From assembly GCF_002162375.1 (NCBI RefSeq), contig NZ_CP021425.1:4915001-4979000 (forward strand): 64,000 nt of DNA, written 5' to 3'. Shown one piece after another: positions 1 through 8,580 of the stretch. The notes under the pieces are model-generated. The model was given only the letters and a program-made list of their open reading frames with translations, did not search any database and was not told where the DNA came from. A program made the translations under genes and the position numbers. Position 1 is the first letter of the stretch. Each line of letters opens with the position of its first letter. The stretch is from Oleiphilus messinensis. GTDB lineage: Bacteria; Pseudomonadota; Gammaproteobacteria; Pseudomonadales; Oleiphilaceae.

Positions 1-43
1 CTTTTCGATGGTTTGCAGCACTTGCGTATTCCGGCGAACGTGA

Positions 44-361
<318 letters not shown>

Positions 362-383
362 AAGCTTGACTTGGGAACATAGT

Positions 384-401
384 CACTTGTTATACGCTTT
401 T
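384..401 (-). other. attC remnant (R'' end only)
   Basis: Read on the minus strand, the stop of the 402-740 gene is followed by GCGTATAACAAGTGAC, whose TAACAAGTG matches the R'' box and start of the complete attC at 761-810 (TAACAAGTGTG). The remainder of the site is missing where the IS110 remnant begins. Confidence 0.5.
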
Positions 402-740
402 TCACATGATCGGCCCTGTTAGAGTCGGTATGTATAAAATCACAATAGCTACTAAGAAAATTAGGAAAGCCAAAGCAATATTATATTTAAAAACTTTCTT
501 AAAGTTCTCTCTATTCCCACCTGGAACCCAATAAAACATAATTTCGTGAAATACATAAAAAATTGGTAAGTAGTAATAATTCTTCAAAAGGATCTCTGTT
601 GCTACCGGCAGGTCTGTACCAAATCCATTAAACAGATCTTTAAATTGAGGAATTAAGAATATTAAAACTCCATATGGAACCAAAAACAAAAGACGTAATA
701 GACGTCTAAATACGAGAGTTCTCATCGTTAATTCTTGCAT
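402..740 (-). CDS. Small membrane protein, cassette-encoded
   Basis: 112 residues with two clear hydrophobic segments: about residues 14-32 (LLRLLFLVPYGVLIFLIP) and about 85-108 near the C terminus, plus a weaker one around 55-72. The stretch IPQFKDLF followed by FGTDLPVATEILL resembles the short loop seen in GspF/PilC-type inner-membrane proteins and in small relatives common in integron cassettes. Whether that reflects homology is uncertain. It starts ATG AG-rich 20 bp inside the attC at 761-810, as expected for the first codons of a cassette, and ends just before a broken attC. No specific function can be given. Confidence 0.65.
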   Translation of the reverse strand: MQELTMRTLVFRRLLRLLFLVPYGVLIFLIPQFKDLFNGFGTDLPVATEILLKNYYYLPIFYVFHEIMFYWVPGGNRENFKKVFKYNIALAFLIFLVAIVILYIPTLTGPIM

Positions 741-760
741 TTAGATTCCCCTAATACGTA

Positions 761-810
761 TAACGCCTGTGTAATTTGCGCCGCCAGGCGTCAAATTGAC
801 ACACTTGTTA
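761..810 (-). other. attC recombination site of the SUFU cassette
   Basis: Minus-strand reading: TAACAAG, then TGTGTCAATTTG, a short loop, CAAATTACACA, then GGCGTTA. The two inner arms pair except for one extra C in the first arm, which is the extrahelical base expected in L'' of attC sites. The outer TAAC/GTTA boxes are separated from the arms by an unpaired spacer. The stop codon of the 808-1458 gene lies inside the R'' box, as is typical. About 50 bp, a short attC. Confidence 0.8.
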
Positions 811-1458
811 ACTGATTCTCTCCAAATCCGTCAACAAAAGCGGATTAATTTGTTTAGCGTTTTCTAGTAGAGCTTCAGCAGTGCTGCCTGATTCCTTTAA
901 AGCAGATAACTCTGCATCAGTTATTCCATACATTTGAAGGAACTGAAGATGGCCATGGGGAGTGTCTATTTCTCCAAGCTCTGGATCCAAGGCGAATGCT
1001 ATCCCTGTAATTTTTGTATCTGATTTTAACCTTATTGGGCCATTAGCTGGCATATAGTGACCGGGCTCAAACCATTTACCAGACTTGAATACATACCTTG
1101 CAATATTTTGTATCAAGTGAAACACCCATGTTGGACCATCTTCATCCAAGTGAAATGGCTTTAGTCGAAAAGTTAGCTCAAAACCAAACTTGCTAAAGTC
1201 TTCCCCAACGGATTCTTCGTCATAATAAAGATTAGAAAACCCATAGGTGACAAAGTGATAATATCTTTCACCATTACGCTCAACCTCATAAAAGCTGATA
1301 CCGTCGATCGGATCACTTCCTCCAACGGCATAATGCGGTGTGGCAGCCCAATGTTTTGGCTTTTGGTCCGGATATAATTTTTCTACGACCTCATCAATAG
1401 CCAACCATCCCGGTGCATCATCTTCCGTAAACTTTTCCTTGTACTCTTCTAAATTCAC
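808..1458 (-). CDS. SUFU (suppressor of fused) domain protein
   Basis: 216 residues matching the bacterial SUFU family throughout: N-terminal W-L-A-I-D helix, the HYAVGGSDPIDGIS segment, HFVTYGFSNLYYDE, then FELTFRLKP and the GIAFALDPELGEIDTPHG block. Bacterial members are often linked to polymorphic toxin immunity or are orphan cassette genes. Here it stands alone between an upstream repeat and a downstream attC, so it is best called a cassette gene of unknown target. The start is GTG, preceded by AGGTAGG about 6-12 bp upstream. The cassette begins at a GTTAAC core near 1477-1482. Confidence 0.85.
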   Translation of the reverse strand: MNLEEYKEKFTEDDAPGWLAIDEVVEKLYPDQKPKHWAATPHYAVGGSDPIDGISFYEVERNGERYYHFVTYGFSNLYYDEESVGEDFSKFGFELTFRLKPFHLDEDGPTWVFHLIQNIARYVFKSGKWFEPGHYMPANGPIRLKSDTKITGIAFALDPELGEIDTPHGHLQFLQMYGITDAELSALKESGSTAEALLENAKQINPLLLTDLERIS

Positions 1459-1484
1459 TAAGCCTACCTATACCAGTTAACGAG

Positions 1485-1660
1485 GCTGTAGAAAAAGCCC
1501 ATCAAGACCCAATATCCACAAACCTCAAATTTAATTTCTATCCATTCACCATTGGCTATGATTTATCCGCTGGCAAGTTATTTATTTCGTTATTTCAATT
1601 TCGTGCGATCAATCGTTCTTTATCCGAGCCTACAGGGGCCTGCTTCGAGCCACCCGGACT
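1485..1660. repeat. Dispersed repeat, copy A (RAYT-linked 3' region)
   Basis: Starts GAGGCTGTAGAAAAAGCC and runs through a stretch that is nearly the same as 3290-3480, with an insertion of about 30 bp in the second copy. In copy B it is the 3' flank of a broken RAYT-type transposase. Here only the tail of that gene survives before the IS1182 remnant. Both copies end exactly beside the TTA of a cassette core. Confidence 0.7.
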
Positions 1661-1677
1661 CATGCTTATACCGCCTG

Positions 1678-2376
1678 TCACGCTGCAATATCCCCATAAT
1701 TCAATACTTTCTCGATATTATGAACCATACAATACAACTGCCATTGGCCTTGAACCTTCGCTTTCCCTCTCAGGCTAAAGCGATTTAACTTTTTCGCAGT
1801 GCCAATATTGCCAAACACCGGTTCCACGACTGACACCATGTTGTATATTTGTTTTCCGACATCACTGTCGACACGGTGCTTCATCCAATCGGTATAACTT
1901 GGCTTGCGCTTATCCGGCAAGATAAAAGTGACGACTCTTCCATGTCCTTTATTGCTCTTTGCTGACTCAGGGTTCTTCATGCATGCCTGGTTTAAAGGGC
2001 AATCTCGACACTGGAGCAATCGCCCTTCGAACCAAAATTTGTGGTTGCCGTTGGTATCCGTATATTCGCCGCGACAACTCAACACTTCGCCTGCTGGACA
2101 TTGGCATGTTTTCCTGATCGGATAAAAAGTGAAATCACTTGCGGAGATCACTTGTTTGGCATGATGGGCTTGTTTGGATTTAGCCGTTTGATGCCGCTTA
2201 CCATAATTTATTTTTTGATCCGATAACTTAGGGTCACGGCTGCGAAGCCGGCGGAATGCCTGCCCCCATTCGTGTGTCTTTGCCGCAAACAATATATAAC
2301 TTATAGTAGTTTGCAATAAGATTAATTTCAGATTAGCGTTTAAACCCCTTGGGTTTGCCGCACAGGAAAATTTCAC
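1678..2376 (-). pseudogene. IS1182-family transposase, 5'-truncated
   Basis: The protein shows the IS1182/DDE_Tnp_1_6 C-terminal block: CQCPAGE with a following C-rich stretch (C..CPLNQAC), then VDSDVGKQIYNMVSVVEPVFGNI and a final QLYCMVHNIEKVL. The usual N-terminal DUF772 domain and first catalytic residues are missing. The first 40-50 residues of the open frame do not look like the family, so the element is a fragment fused to unrelated DNA. It sits inside the cassette array between the SUFU and HNH cassettes. Confidence 0.75.
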
Positions 2377-2610
2377 CCAAAATAGTTCGCTGCCGCATAG
2401 GCAACCTCAAGCAAGGTTACCTATATGCGTACAAAAAAACTCAAACATTTTTCCACAACTCTCCGACTCGTATAATCTGGCCAATATCTATTTTATTGAT
2501 AGTTGTCTTTCTTGGTCTTCTCGCATCATCGAGAAATTCGTTTTCAATTCAATACCAGTGCAAGGAAAACGAAACGGACCATTCGTGTTCGATATCGTTT
2601 CGGACTGAAC
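2377..2610. other. No recognisable gene
   Basis: AT-rich stretch between the IS1182 remnant and an attC site. It contains an imperfect hairpin near 2394-2425 (AGGCAACCT with AGGTTACCT). A short plus-strand frame with one hydrophobic segment runs to 2615 but has no good start site and points against the cassette orientation. Confidence 0.5.
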
Positions 2611-2687
2611 CATAACACCCGGGGCTTAGCGGCCGATTTGGAGGTGCACCGCACAGGAAAAGCGATCCGCTGCAGCCCTTGGTTATG
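2611..2687 (-). other. attC recombination site of the HNH cassette
   Basis: Outer boxes CATAAC and GTTATG are perfectly complementary. The inner arms read (minus strand) GGGCTGCAGCGG and CCGCTAAGCCC, which pair except for one extra base in the first arm. The central loop is about 34 bp. The extra base again lies in L'' when the site is read in the minus orientation, the same as in the other attC sites here. The stop codon of the HNH gene overlaps the R'' box. Confidence 0.75.
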
Positions 2688-3027
2688 GCTTTAGGCGACC
2701 CGCATTCTTCTTAAAATTGCACTGATAACACTCTGCTTGAATATTGGTGATATCGTCTGAGCCACCGTGATAAATCGGAACTTTATGACCTTTTGTCCAA
2801 ACGTGTTGGTAGCGTTTGTCAGGCCTTGCTGGAATTTCAGGCCAATATCGCCCACACACAGCGCAAGCTGGGCTTTCTGCCAGTAATTGCTCCCACTCTT
2901 GTTTCGTGTGGGAGCCGCCATTTGCTTTGATGCGCTCTTGGCGTAGACGCGCCCGAGCGTTACGACAATCCATGCAACGGTTCCAAGCATTAAATCTGGT
3001 GCTGCCACACTTAGTACAAACTGGCAT
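2683..3027 (-). CDS. HNH-type endonuclease-like protein (cassette)
   Basis: 114 residues. The N terminus carries a zinc ribbon (CTKCG ... CMDC). The C-terminal half has ACAVCGRYWPE, then KGHKVPIYHGG and NIQAECYQCNFKKN, the arrangement of an HNH fold with two CxxC pairs holding a structural zinc and the H...N...K/H residues of the active site. Such small proteins occur in integron cassettes and phages, and DNA cleavage is the family expectation, untested. It starts 20 bp after the end of the zinc-ribbon gene upstream with no attC between them, so the two may share one cassette. Confidence 0.7.
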   Translation of the reverse strand: MPVCTKCGSTRFNAWNRCMDCRNARARLRQERIKANGGSHTKQEWEQLLAESPACAVCGRYWPEIPARPDKRYQHVWTKGHKVPIYHGGSDDITNIQAECYQCNFKKNAGRLKP

Positions 3028-3046
3028 TTCTCAAAACATCCTATTT

Positions 3047-3256
3047 TTACTGATCTGAAGGGACTTCTCCCTTTTGCTTCAATTCAAACATTGGGCAATG
3101 CGTATCGTTCCATTTCCGCATTAAATTTCCACACACAGAGCAATTGAAAGAATCTTCATCCCTGAGAGGAAACCGGTGCATCGTCACCTCGTAAACTGAT
3201 CCACACTTTTTACACACCTCATCATCTACTTTTGAACTGCTCCAAGTCTTTACCAT
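3047..3256 (-). CDS. Small zinc-ribbon protein (cassette)
   Basis: 69 residues from the ATG at 3256, which follows GGAGTAGGT; a longer frame exists but lacks a ribosome site. It has two CxxC pairs (CKKCGS about residue 15 and CSVCGN about residue 40), the spacing of a one-zinc ribbon. The body is of the VYEVTMHRFPLRDEDSFNC kind seen in small hypothetical proteins of many bacteria. The upstream edge is a TTATGACAAC core next to repeat copy B, consistent with a cassette boundary. Function unknown. Confidence 0.6.
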   Translation of the reverse strand: MVKTWSSSKVDDEVCKKCGSVYEVTMHRFPLRDEDSFNCSVCGNLMRKWNDTHCPMFELKQKGEVPSDQ

Positions 3257-3289
3257 ACCTACTCCATTCTGATGAGTTTTGTTGTCATA

Positions 3290-3480
3290 AAGAGGCTGTA
3301 GAAAAAGCCAATCATGACCCAATATCCACGCACCTCAAATTTAATTTCTATCCATTAACCATCGGCTATGATTTATCCGCTGGCAAGTTAATTATTTCGT
3401 TATTTGGCAGGGACAGGCACTCTCATCATTATTATTTCAAATTCGTGCGATCAATCGCTCTATCTCCGGGTTTGCAAACC
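3290..3480. repeat. Dispersed repeat, copy B
   Basis: Second copy of the 1485-1660 repeat, with an inserted stretch near 3405-3435. It overlaps the 3' end of the broken RAYT gene and ends (GAGGCTGTAGAAAAAGCC side) next to the TTATG core of the 3047-3256 cassette. Confidence 0.7.
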
Positions 3481-3835
3481 AATCTTAAGCCACCCGAACT
3501 GGACCATATTGGACAGGCATCATAAAACCTAGCCCCCTTGAACACTGAGCACCAACGCGTGAGGATATCACCCTGAGACCAATCCTGAGCTTCATCCGGA
3601 TTCAACTTGATCATGAGATGATAGTGATTAGACACCACAGCTTAAGCGCAAATATCTACAGTGAACAGGGATGAAAGCAAACGTAAACGGTCTTCGATCC
3701 ACTGCCTGCGGTGTTCAAAACTTTGCCCGGATTGATGATCTGTGCCGCATAGTAATGCACGACGTACACAACGGGAAACGATATGGTAATACGGGGTTCG
3801 ACTAAAGATACCATGCGATCCCGTGGTAAAGTCAT
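3432..3835 (-). pseudogene. REP-associated tyrosine transposase (RAYT) pseudogene
   Basis: Read across frames, the protein begins MTLPRDRMVSLVE, continues PYYHIVSRCVRRA and FEHRRQWIEDRL, then FTVDICA, stop, AVVSNHYHLMIKLN. This is the RAYT/Y1-transposase signature with the HxH-type NHYH motif. Two lesions are visible: loss of one base after the VE codons (near 3808), and a TAA in place of the usual tyrosine codon between DICA and AVVSNHYH. The C terminus runs into repeat DNA. RAYTs mobilise or shape REP palindromes; this copy is dead. Confidence 0.8.
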
Positions 3836-3897
3836 GGCAAAATCCGTTTTGCTGAGGGAGAGAACTGGCTTGAAGATATGATGATGGCGCATTGTTG

Positions 3898-4725
3898 TCA
3901 ATTCTGAATAGTTTGATTTGTGATGGGAATGTCTGTCCTGCCGAGCGAGCGGGTTAGTATTTCCAATGCGCCTTTGTTAATACCAAAGCTACTGTTGTAC
4001 CAGCAGAAGGGCCATTCTAAATCGATGAAGTGCTGATTCGGTAATTGCCTCTCATTTGCCGGCTGATATTTCAACAGGAACCCTGTATGTTCAGGATGCT
4101 GAAGGATATTGCAAACACTCAATATACTACAGAGAATTTCACGCTCAGCTTTGTTACCTTTAACTTCTTTAAGAGATGCGGCAAATTTTGAAGCTGACAG
4201 CTTGTCACTCCTTGCCTCGAACCCCATTACCAGATTTATAAGTTCCTCGAAGTTGGTCTCTTGGTGGCTATTTCTATCTATCAATTTCAGGTCAAGCCAA
4301 ACATATTCTATATTTGTTAAACGAACGCCGCCCCACATTAATTTTTCAAACAGCAGGACATCTTGATCTATCTCGGGCTCATTGTAGAAGCCGCAAATTG
4401 GACATGGATCACTTGTAGTGTGCGAGTGTTTTGGCATATTTGAGGCTTGAATTACAGAAGAAATAAATGAGCGATCTTGAACCTTTCTTGTCGAAAGCGA
4501 CTGGGACAATAATGCAGCACCATCCTTTAAGCTCAAATCTCTAGATTTTTCGACAACATCGCTGATTATTTGGTCATGGCTAAGCTCTACAGTGCCCAAA
4601 TTCCAGCCATGGTTAGACAGGTGCTCTGCATCTGAGTCAGATAAATTCCTTTTACTTGAATCTATCCAGCCATTTTTCCAGTATTTGGCTTTTATAATTC
4701 TTATCGATTTAGAATCTATATCCAT
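3898..4725 (-). CDS. Hypothetical protein with CPICG motif (cassette)
   Basis: 275 residues, acidic and soluble, no membrane segment. A single CPICGFYNEPEID motif lies near residue 107, with no obvious second cysteine pair, so zinc binding is doubtful. The rest is not recognised. The ATG at 4725 lies just inside the cassette defined by the attC at 4751-4801, so it is the next cassette in the series. Its own downstream attC is missing: the RAYT remnant starts within about 60 bp of the stop. Confidence 0.6.
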   Translation of the reverse strand: MDIDSKSIRIIKAKYWKNGWIDSSKRNLSDSDAEHLSNHGWNLGTVELSHDQIISDVVEKSRDLSLKDGAALLSQSLSTRKVQDRSFISSVIQASNMPKHSHTTSDPCPICGFYNEPEIDQDVLLFEKLMWGGVRLTNIEYVWLDLKLIDRNSHQETNFEELINLVMGFEARSDKLSASKFAASLKEVKGNKAEREILCSILSVCNILQHPEHTGFLLKYQPANERQLPNQHFIDLEWPFCWYNSSFGINKGALEILTRSLGRTDIPITNQTIQN

Positions 4726-4750
4726 TCTATGTATCAGAACCAGAAGGGGC

Positions 4751-4801
4751 TAACGCATGGCTCAGCGCTAACTGTTTTATGTACGTTGCAACCAATTGTT
4801 A
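4751..4801 (-). other. attC recombination site of the DUF2750 cassette
   Basis: Minus-strand reading: TAACAAT, TGGTTGCAACG, short loop, CGCTGAGCCA, TGCGTTAG. The arms pair with one extra G in the first arm and a G-T pair. The outer TAAC/GTTA boxes match. It follows the stop of the DUF2750 gene by 11 bp. About 51 bp. Confidence 0.7.
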
Positions 4802-4812
4802 TCTATTTGTTT

Positions 4813-5187
4813 TTATAACCATTTTTGTTCATAGCATTCTATGTTTTTTAATACTTCACTTGGACTTTTATCATATCCCGTTGCTCTTTTACCTGACCAA
4901 TTTACACCAACATTATAATTGTCCTTTTCAAGTCCTGGTAGCCAACGCTCTTTGAAGACACTTAACGATAACTCAATTGGTTTAGAATTTTTGTAAGCCG
5001 GTACATTATTAATTATTATGTTGGCTCTGCTCATTGATGACCAAGATGGCATTGAACGAATACCGCCATCCCCAACAGGAGCTGGGAAACCTCTATCATC
5101 TTTAATTGCCCAAACTACTTTATTTTCTGCAACTTCCTGATAAAAAAGTTTAGCTTGAGAAGCAGATTGACTCACTTGTAACTCCAT
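4813..5187 (-). CDS. DUF2750 domain protein (cassette)
   Basis: 124 residues that fit DUF2750 from end to end: FYQEVAENKVVWAIKDDRG, then SMPSWSSMSRANIII, VPAYKNSKPIELSLSVFKERWLPGLEKD and VGVNWSGKRATGYD. The family is widespread, small, cytosolic and uncharacterised, and is often found in integron cassettes and next to immunity-type genes. The start ATG lies about 10 bp inside the attC-like core at 5198-5201. No regulatory signal of its own is visible. Confidence 0.85.
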   Translation of the reverse strand: MELQVSQSASQAKLFYQEVAENKVVWAIKDDRGFPAPVGDGGIRSMPSWSSMSRANIIINNVPAYKNSKPIELSLSVFKERWLPGLEKDNYNVGVNWSGKRATGYDKSPSEVLKNIECYEQKWL

Positions 5188-5197
5188 TTTTCACACA

Positions 5198-5392
5198 TAA
5201 CGTCCGCATTTGTTGAACCAAGCCGCTAACGCGGCAGAATGTCAGACTCCGTACTACTTTCTTCTCACCGTCACTTGCGGCGGATTTGAGGAGACCCATT
5301 ATGAGCTTCGAGAAATTTCAGGGAAATAAAAACTTTGGAGACAAAAGCGCCTCCCCGTTCGTAAATCAACTCAAATTGCGTAGATCGGGTTA
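5198..5392 (-). other. Possible long attC site
   Basis: The downstream end is convincing: CAACAAATGCGGAC then GTTATG directly before the DUF2750 cassette. A matching start may be AATAAC at about 5389-5394, followed by CGCAATTTGAGTTG, which would pair with extra bases in L''. At 195 bp this would be longer than usual attC sites, so either the site is large or its first half is lost. A GCCGC/GCGGC hairpin lies inside at 5223-5236. Confidence 0.4.
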
Positions 5393-5443
5393 TTCAGTCT
5401 TGATTGCCCAATCCCAAACGATTGCCCTGCTCTGCTCCGACGA

Positions 5444-5947
5444 TTATGCCTTGACCCCAAACAAAGCTGCGTGTAACTCGGAAACTGACTTATAAACTGT
5501 GAAGTCACTTTTATTTAATTCTCTAATATTCGGACGTTCGGCCTTATAACCCGAACTGTCGCCCTTGCTATGTTTAGCAATTTTTGCCATCTCTATCGAG
5601 GGCAAGCGCTCTCCGGGTGCGCCGCCAAAAAACAAGTACGGCCCTAGCTCTAAGGTCTCTTCATCGAAGTACATCCAGACTACACAACCTGACGGCTTTG
5701 TTCCTAGCTTTACATGTACTTTCTGCTTAGAGGTTTTGCCACCATGATACGATGCTTTTAACTGTATATGGCGTACGACACCATTGGACTCAATAATCAC
5801 ATCATAGCCTGAGTTATCAACTTCCGGCTTTGCAACCTCAATTTCGCAATCACCATTCGTCCACGACAGCTTTAAGAGCTCACCAACAAAAAGGTGTTCA
5901 AGTAATTTTTCCCTATAGGAAGAATGCTCTGTATGTTTATTTGTCAT
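5444..5947 (-). CDS. Possible PD-(D/E)XK-fold protein (cassette)
   Basis: 167 residues. The segment KPEVDNSGYDVIIE followed by RHIQLKASYHGG has the order E-x-D/N-GYD ... QxK seen in restriction-endonuclease-like folds, where the acidic residues and the lysine bind metal and cut DNA. This is a motif-level guess, and the remainder (LGTKPSGCVVWMYFDE, YLFFGGAPGERLPS) is not recognised. It is the cassette nearest the response-regulator gene (60 bp gap), with no attI, promoter-rich leader or integrase beside it. Confidence 0.55.
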   Translation of the reverse strand: MTNKHTEHSSYREKLLEHLFVGELLKLSWTNGDCEIEVAKPEVDNSGYDVIIESNGVVRHIQLKASYHGGKTSKQKVHVKLGTKPSGCVVWMYFDEETLELGPYLFFGGAPGERLPSIEMAKIAKHSKGDSSGYKAERPNIRELNKSDFTVYKSVSELHAALFGVKA

Positions 5948-6007
5948 GAACTACTTTTTCCTGCGATGGAGTGTCAGAGGCAGTGACTTGATAATGGCGC
6001 AAAGGTA

Positions 6008-6903
6008 CTAAAACAACTCAATATCCATACCGCCACCATCCAGTTCATCATTCGGCTCACTGGTTGGGGGCGCTTGGGGGCTTGGTTCAGTCGTTTCGCG
6101 GGAGCGGCCCAGTATGAGGGTATCTATGATTTGTTTTTGATGATTGATCAAACGTCTCAGGCTGGTTAACACGTTGTCTGCGGTGGCTTTCACGTCGCCA
6201 CGGGAGTCGCCGGCATTGACGGCCTGTTCAACGGCGTCGTCAATTCGTTTGATGAAGTAGCTCTCCTGATCATCATCCAGCCCCAGGGTTGGAATGCGGG
6301 CATCCAGTTCTTCTCGGAGTGCAATCAGGATTTGTTGGCCGTCTAACGTATGCTGTTCCAGATTTTGGGCCAGTTCGGCCATGGATTTTTCGATGCCAGA
6401 ATACAAACCAAGAATATTTTTGGTTTGTCGAAACATTGCTTCTTCGGCTTCCATGTTGGTGACTTTTGCCTCGGCGGACTCCAGCATGAAGGGGAACAGG
6501 TCTTTATAGCGACCGTATTTCTCCATATCATCCAGGGGCATGTTTTTGATCAGGAGCGCTATTTTTTCATAATTTATTTGCGTCCGTGCACCAAAATCAA
6601 CAATTCTGCCCCGAGGTTTGAGCAGGCGCATAAGCTGCTCTTCCAGGGGCGCGACTTCGCCGCGCGCAGAGAAAAAAGATTCACGGTAGGCTGTGTTGAT
6701 GTAGAGCGAACAGTTCAGCCCCAATCGGCGTGTCACTCTAAAAAACTCCTCCGCAAGCTCCGTCATGGCGCGAACCGAAAAGCTGCGTTCTGCGAAACTC
6801 AAAACCGCTCCCAGCTCAGCATTACCCGCCATGGCCACTAATGCGGTCTGCTCGGCTTCATCGGCCCGCACTTCGAGTTTCTGGCGGGTTGATTGATGTT
6901 TTA
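6008..6903 (-). pseudogene. Response regulator, C-terminal output half (split gene)
   Basis: The frame reads KHQSTRQKLEVRADEAEQTALVAMAGNAELG at its start and ends GGGMDIELF. It corresponds to the long output region that follows a receiver domain in response regulators of marine gammaproteobacteria. The matching receiver half is at 43731-44090. The gene is cut at 6903/6904 by IS-A. Joining 43731 to 6903 after removing one TTTTA copy gives ...LSVLLK|HQSTRQ in frame. As it stands the half has no start codon of its own except an internal GTG at 6871. The output role (perhaps motility or second-messenger control) is unknown. Confidence 0.85.
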
Positions 6904-8580
6904 CCTAAATTCTGCAAACAACATTGTACTTGAAAAGAAAAAGGCGATTTGATTCAATTGGTTATCACCAAACAACCAAGCACATCAGAGTCACCTTTTT
7001 CATGATCAAGAATACCCATAAAAGTGCCAAAAAACCAGCCGCAAAAATTCGCTATCAACACACCGGAAAAAAGCTGACTAGTCAAGCTGGCATTATCCCT
7101 GCCATGCATTTCCTCGATCACATCGGTTTTACCGAGGCTTGCCAGAAGCATCTTGATTTGCAACGCGGCAACACGGCTCGTTACAGCTTGGGCGACTCAA
7201 TCTACCTAACGATTATCGGCATCATCGCCGGTGCCACTTCGCTCAGGAAGGTGGTTTCTGTGTGGGCAGATCAGGTGCTGCGTGAAGTGGGGGGGGGCTA
7301 TCGATTCCAGATGACAGTACATTGGGTCGTATTTTCCGTCGTGGAAAGCTCAAGCATGTCACCCAGCTCGAACAGATTAATCACACCTTGCGTCAGGGAA
7401 TTTGGCATAGAGCATTGAAGTCCGGTACTTGGTTGCCCGGAACCCTCTATCGAGGCTGGATTGATGTGGACTCGACTGTCAAAACCGTTTACGGTCAACA
7501 GGAAGGTGCTGAAAAAGGCTACAACCCAACGAAAAAAGGCTCTAATTCTTATCATCCACTGGTTGCCTTTTGCAGCCACACCAAAGAAATTTTGCAAGCA
7601 TGGTTACGCAGTGGCAGCACCTACACCAGCAACGGCATTGTAGGCTTCATGCAGCAACTTTCTGCGCAGATGCCACCCAAAATGCGGCTGCTATTCCGAG
7701 GTGATTCAGGATTCTTTGTTGGAGAGCTCATGGACTGGCTGGATCAGGCTCGCCATGGTTACCTGATTAAAGTGAAACTCAAAGGCCTTGCCGCTTTGTT
7801 GGACAAGCAAGCTTGGCAACGAGTACCTGGTCATACCGATTGGGAACAGTGTGACTTTTTCCATCAATGCGGTCAATGGGAGCGGTCACGTCGCTTTGTT
7901 GCTGTGCGGCGTAAAACTGCTCTCATCACCAAAGGCCCTCAACAAGCCTTGCTGAATGAGCCCGTTTACGACTACTTCTGCTACGTAACCACAGAGCGGT
8001 TGTCTCCTTGGCAAGCACACACGACATACGGAAAGCGCGCAACTTGTGAAACCTGGTTGGATGAAGCTAAGAACCAAATGGGGCTGGCGCAAATCAAGAG
8101 CCATGATTTCATGGCCAGCTCATTAATTTTCCAATGCGCTGTGCTGGCGTATAACACGGTACGCTGGATGGCACTACTGAGCGATAATGACGAATTGAAA
8201 CGATGGGAAATTCAAACTATCCGAACTTTTCTGGTACGTACTGCTGGACAACTCTTGCGTGGTGGGAATCAGCTTAAGGTCAACGTTCCGAGCAACCATC
8301 TTCACCCAACTCCGTGGGCTGACTGGTTAAAGTTGTCGTTTATTCATTGACCAAAATACCTATACTTAAATTCTTCGACTAAGCAAATTCCAGATTTGGA
8401 GTCAGGCAGACTTTGGCCTGTTGCTCCGGTTGATGATAAAGATGATTATAATTTAAACAGCCCAATCAAGTGAATTACGCTTGTTTCAGTTGCATGGTGT
8501 GCAAAATGGTGATCCATCGACACTAAATGTCGCTATAGTCGTATCGAATCGATTCAGACATATAGATTGCAGGATTTAGG
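6904..8580 (+). mobile_element. IS-A copy 1 (IS1380 family)
   Basis: 1677 bp, ends CCTAAATTCTGCAA and (reverse complement) CCTAAATCCTGCAA. The left flank is the response regulator and the right flank is IS-B at TATAATTTTC. It is one base shorter than the intact copy at 42053-43730 because of a change in a G-tract. Confidence 0.85.
6924..8350 (+). pseudogene. IS-A transposase, frameshifted copy
   Basis: The same protein as the intact copy at 42151-43500, but the G-tract at about 7289-7297 has nine G directly followed by CTA, where the intact copy has seven G and TGG. The net loss of one base splits the frame into an N-terminal piece (to about 7418) and a C-terminal piece (about 7322-8350) that keeps the DDE residues. 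DDE transposase of the IS1380 (DDE_Tnp_1) type. Either dead, or rescued by slippage on the G-run. Confidence 0.8.

Noticed and set aside
2349-2615. Plus-strand frame with one hydrophobic segment ending in the attC
   Set aside because: No credible start site, overlaps the IS1182 remnant, and the attC next to it belongs to the opposite-strand HNH gene by its extrahelical base.
5301-5495. Plus-strand frame of 64 codons with a GAGGAG box before its ATG
   Set aside because: It runs against the cassette orientation, lies inside the possible attC and overlaps the end of the 5444-5947 gene. No family features.
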